Notes under the pieces: model-generated
Told to the model about the DNA's origin: nothing
The model's input: the letters and a program-made list of their open reading frames with translations, nothing else
The model's database searches: none
Assembly (NCBI GenBank): GCA_029979565.1
Contig: JAPOHG010000010.1
Span: 1 to 46,440 of the forward strand
Source of the DNA: a bacterium
GTDB lineage: Bacteria; Bacteroidota; Bacteroidia; Flavobacteriales_D; Sanyastnellaceae
Reading direction: 5' to 3'
DNA length: 46,440 nucleotides
Program-made: the position numbers and the translations under genes
Part shown: positions 45,019 to 46,440 of the stretch, piece by piece
Position numbering within the stretch: position 1 is the first letter of the stretch
Layout of the letters: every line of letters starts with the position of its first letter

Positions 45019-46440
45019 ACCGCATCGCGATCCTCTCCATCGTCGCCCTGGGCTTGAGCGGCACTGCCTGGAGCCAAGGCGGCGATTCAGAAGCCGGAAC
45101 GGTCACTGGGAATGTGCAGATGCTCTGGCAATCCTACAGCGAAGACCCCGCGATTGGGGCAATCGTCCCTCCGGAAAAAACCGGCTTCAATGCCTTTGGC
45201 AACCTTATTTACAACCAAGGCGGCTTCTCCGCTGGGTTGCGCTATGAATCGTACCTCTCCGCCGTACTCGGTTTTCCAGGTCGCTTCAAGGGAAGCGGTG
45301 TGGGCTACCGTTTTGCGCGGTACGCCGATCCGGAAGGCAAAGTGGATTTCACCGTGGGCAATTTTTACGAGCAATTCGGCAGCGGCATTGTGTTGCGCGC
45401 CTACGAAGAAAGAGCGCTCGGCATCGATAACGCACTCGACGGGGTTCGGCTCATCTTGCGTCCAGTTGATGGAATCGAGGTGAAAGCGTTGTATGGCCGG
45501 CAACGGTTGGATTTTGACAGCCGCCTCATCAACGGTCCCGGCACCGTGCGCGCCGTTGACGGCACGGTTGACCTCAATTACCTGCTCGCTGAGAAAGGGG
45601 GGGAGGACTGGAAAACCAAGGTGACCTTGGGAGCGAGTTTCGTCAGCAAGTTCCAATCCGGCGGTACAATTACCAAGGATTCATTGCTGCTGACGCTGCC
45701 CGAAAACGTAGGCGCGTGGTCATACCGACTCGATGCCCTGCGCGGCGGCTGGTCCGCCGGCATCGAATACGCAGGTAAAATCAACGATCCCAATGCAGAC
45801 AACGGCTACATCTACCGCAACGGTGAGGCGCTCCTCTTGAATTTGGGCTACACCCAACGCGGGCTGGGCGTCAGCTTGAGCGCGAAAACCGTGGACAACA
45901 TGAGTTTCCGGTCGGACCGCGACGTGCTGCTCTTCGATTTGCCGATCAATTTCATACCGGCCATAACGCAACAGCACACGTACAACCTTGCAGCCACCCT
46001 GTACCCCTATGCCACGGTCATTTCTGGCGAGTCCAGCGCGAGCGCCGAAATTTTCTACACCATCCCCAAAGGCACCAAACTAGGTGGAAAGTATGGCACC
46101 AAAATCAGCGCCAACTTCGCTGCGGCCAATGATTTGGATACGACCAACCTTGCCGGTGTTGAAGGCCTCGTGAGCGGCTACGAACGTAACTCCTGGGGTT
46201 TCGGCCCCACCAAATTCGTGCGGGATTTCAACGTGCAAGTGAGCCGGAAGGAATCGAAGAAATTCAAGTGGAAGTACACCTACTACAACTTCCAGTTCAA
46301 CACCCTCGCGACGCCTGTGACGACGACCTTTAAGGGCATCGTATACGCTGATATTCACGTGCTGGAGACGCAAATCAAAACGCGGAAGCGCGAGAGCCTC
46401 CGAACAGAATTTCAGGCGTTATTCACCGAACAAGACAAGG
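45015..46440 (+). CDS. DUF6029-type outer-membrane protein, 3' end beyond the window
   Basis: Partial gene of at least 475 codons, open to the end of the window. A signal peptide (MNRIAILSIVALGLSGTAWSQ) is followed by a beta-barrel-like sequence: VTGNVQMLWQSYSEDPAIGA, NAFGNLIYNQGGFSAGLRYE, GYRFARYADPEGKVDFTVGN, FYEQFGSGIVLRAYEERALG and DNALDGVRLILRP. I recognise this pattern as the DUF6029 family of Bacteroidota outer-membrane proteins, whose function is not established. The ATG overlaps the TlpA-like gene stop, so the redox protein and the barrel are made together. There is no TonB box or plug domain at the N-terminus, so it is not a TonB-dependent receptor. Confidence 0.82.
   Translation, partial: MNRIAILSIVALGLSGTAWSQGGDSEAGTVTGNVQMLWQSYSEDPAIGAIVPPEKTGFNAFGNLIYNQGGFSAGLRYESYLSAVLGFPGRFKGSGVGYRFARYADPEGKVDFTVGNFYEQFGSGIVLRAYEERALGIDNALDGVRLILRPVDGIEVKALYGRQRLDFDSRLINGPGTVRAVDGTVDLNYLLAEKGGEDWKTKVTLGASFVSKFQSGGTITKDSLLLTLPENVGAWSYRLDALRGGWSAGIEYAGKINDPNADNGYIYRNGEALLLNLGYTQRGLGVSLSAKTVDNMSFRSDRDVLLFDLPINFIPAITQQHTYNLAATLYPYATVISGESSASAEIFYTIPKGTKLGGKYGTKISANFAAANDLDTTNLAGVEGLVSGYERNSWGFGPTKFVRDFNVQVSRKESKKFKWKYTYYNFQFNTLATPVTTTFKGIVYADIHVLETQIKTRKRESLRTEFQALFTEQDK

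Overview
The window is a compact stretch of a Bacteroidota chromosome, most likely a marine Flavobacteriales-type lineage. Evidence is the type IX secretion / gliding genes (SprA, PorP/SprF, proteins with T9SS C-terminal sorting domains), promoter boxes of the Bacteroidota form TAnnTTTG, almost no Shine-Dalgarno sequences, atpD-atpC standing apart from other ATP synthase genes, and Bacteroidota-type gene order (maeB-ruvA-sprA-gcvH-vanZ). Base composition looks GC-rich for that order (by eye, not computed). I see no tRNA, rRNA, CRISPR or insertion sequence, and no gene-free stretch longer than about 90 bases.

Layout. 1-4115 (minus): large secreted T9SS client whose 3' end lies outside the window. 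4167-7463 (minus): AddA-like helicase-nuclease. 7541-9914 (plus): overlapping set of MbnP-like copper lipoprotein, MbnH-like di-heme enzyme and a YkgJ-type cysteine-cluster protein. 9968-17932 (plus): 2309-residue PKD-repeat surface protein with a gliding-type C-terminal domain, followed by its PorP/SprF-type partner. 17997-19304 (minus): MurB with an extra N-terminal domain. 19389-24345 (plus): TPR protein, AddB-like nuclease, MOP-family flippase. 24351-26636 (minus): DUF2147 protein, YihY/BrkB membrane protein, nadC. 26664-27140 (plus): rlmH. 27191-28934 (minus): atpC and atpD. 29017-31685 (plus): ribF, a leucine-rich-repeat protein, pnuC and a NadR-type kinase. 31682-43597 (minus): tonB, vanZ, gcvH, sprA, ruvA and maeB. 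43646-44413 (minus): small T9SS-sorted protein. 44503-46440 (plus): TlpA-like thioredoxin and a DUF6029-type outer-membrane protein cut by the window end.

How the genes fit together. SprA is the outer-membrane translocon of the type IX system; three other genes here encode likely clients (left end, PKD protein, 43646-44413) and one a client partner (PorP/SprF). ribF, nadC, pnuC and the NadR-type kinase serve flavin and NAD supply. The two halves of an AddAB-type recombination nuclease flank about 12.6 kb of surface-protein, copper and murB genes.

Most notable: (i) a tandem array of PKD domain pairs with an exact 498-nt period over five copies, in which the A-to-B linker holds nearly all basic residues; (ii) -7 boxes 4-5 nt in front of the start codons of nadC, rlmH, ribF and the 44413 gene, pointing to leaderless mRNAs; (iii) an abrupt leucine-codon switch inside the first gene; (iv) a MurB fusion to an unrecognised domain; (v) the MbnP/MbnH pair coupled to a cysteine-cluster protein; (vi) a tonB terminator lying inside the coding sequence of the convergent kinase gene.
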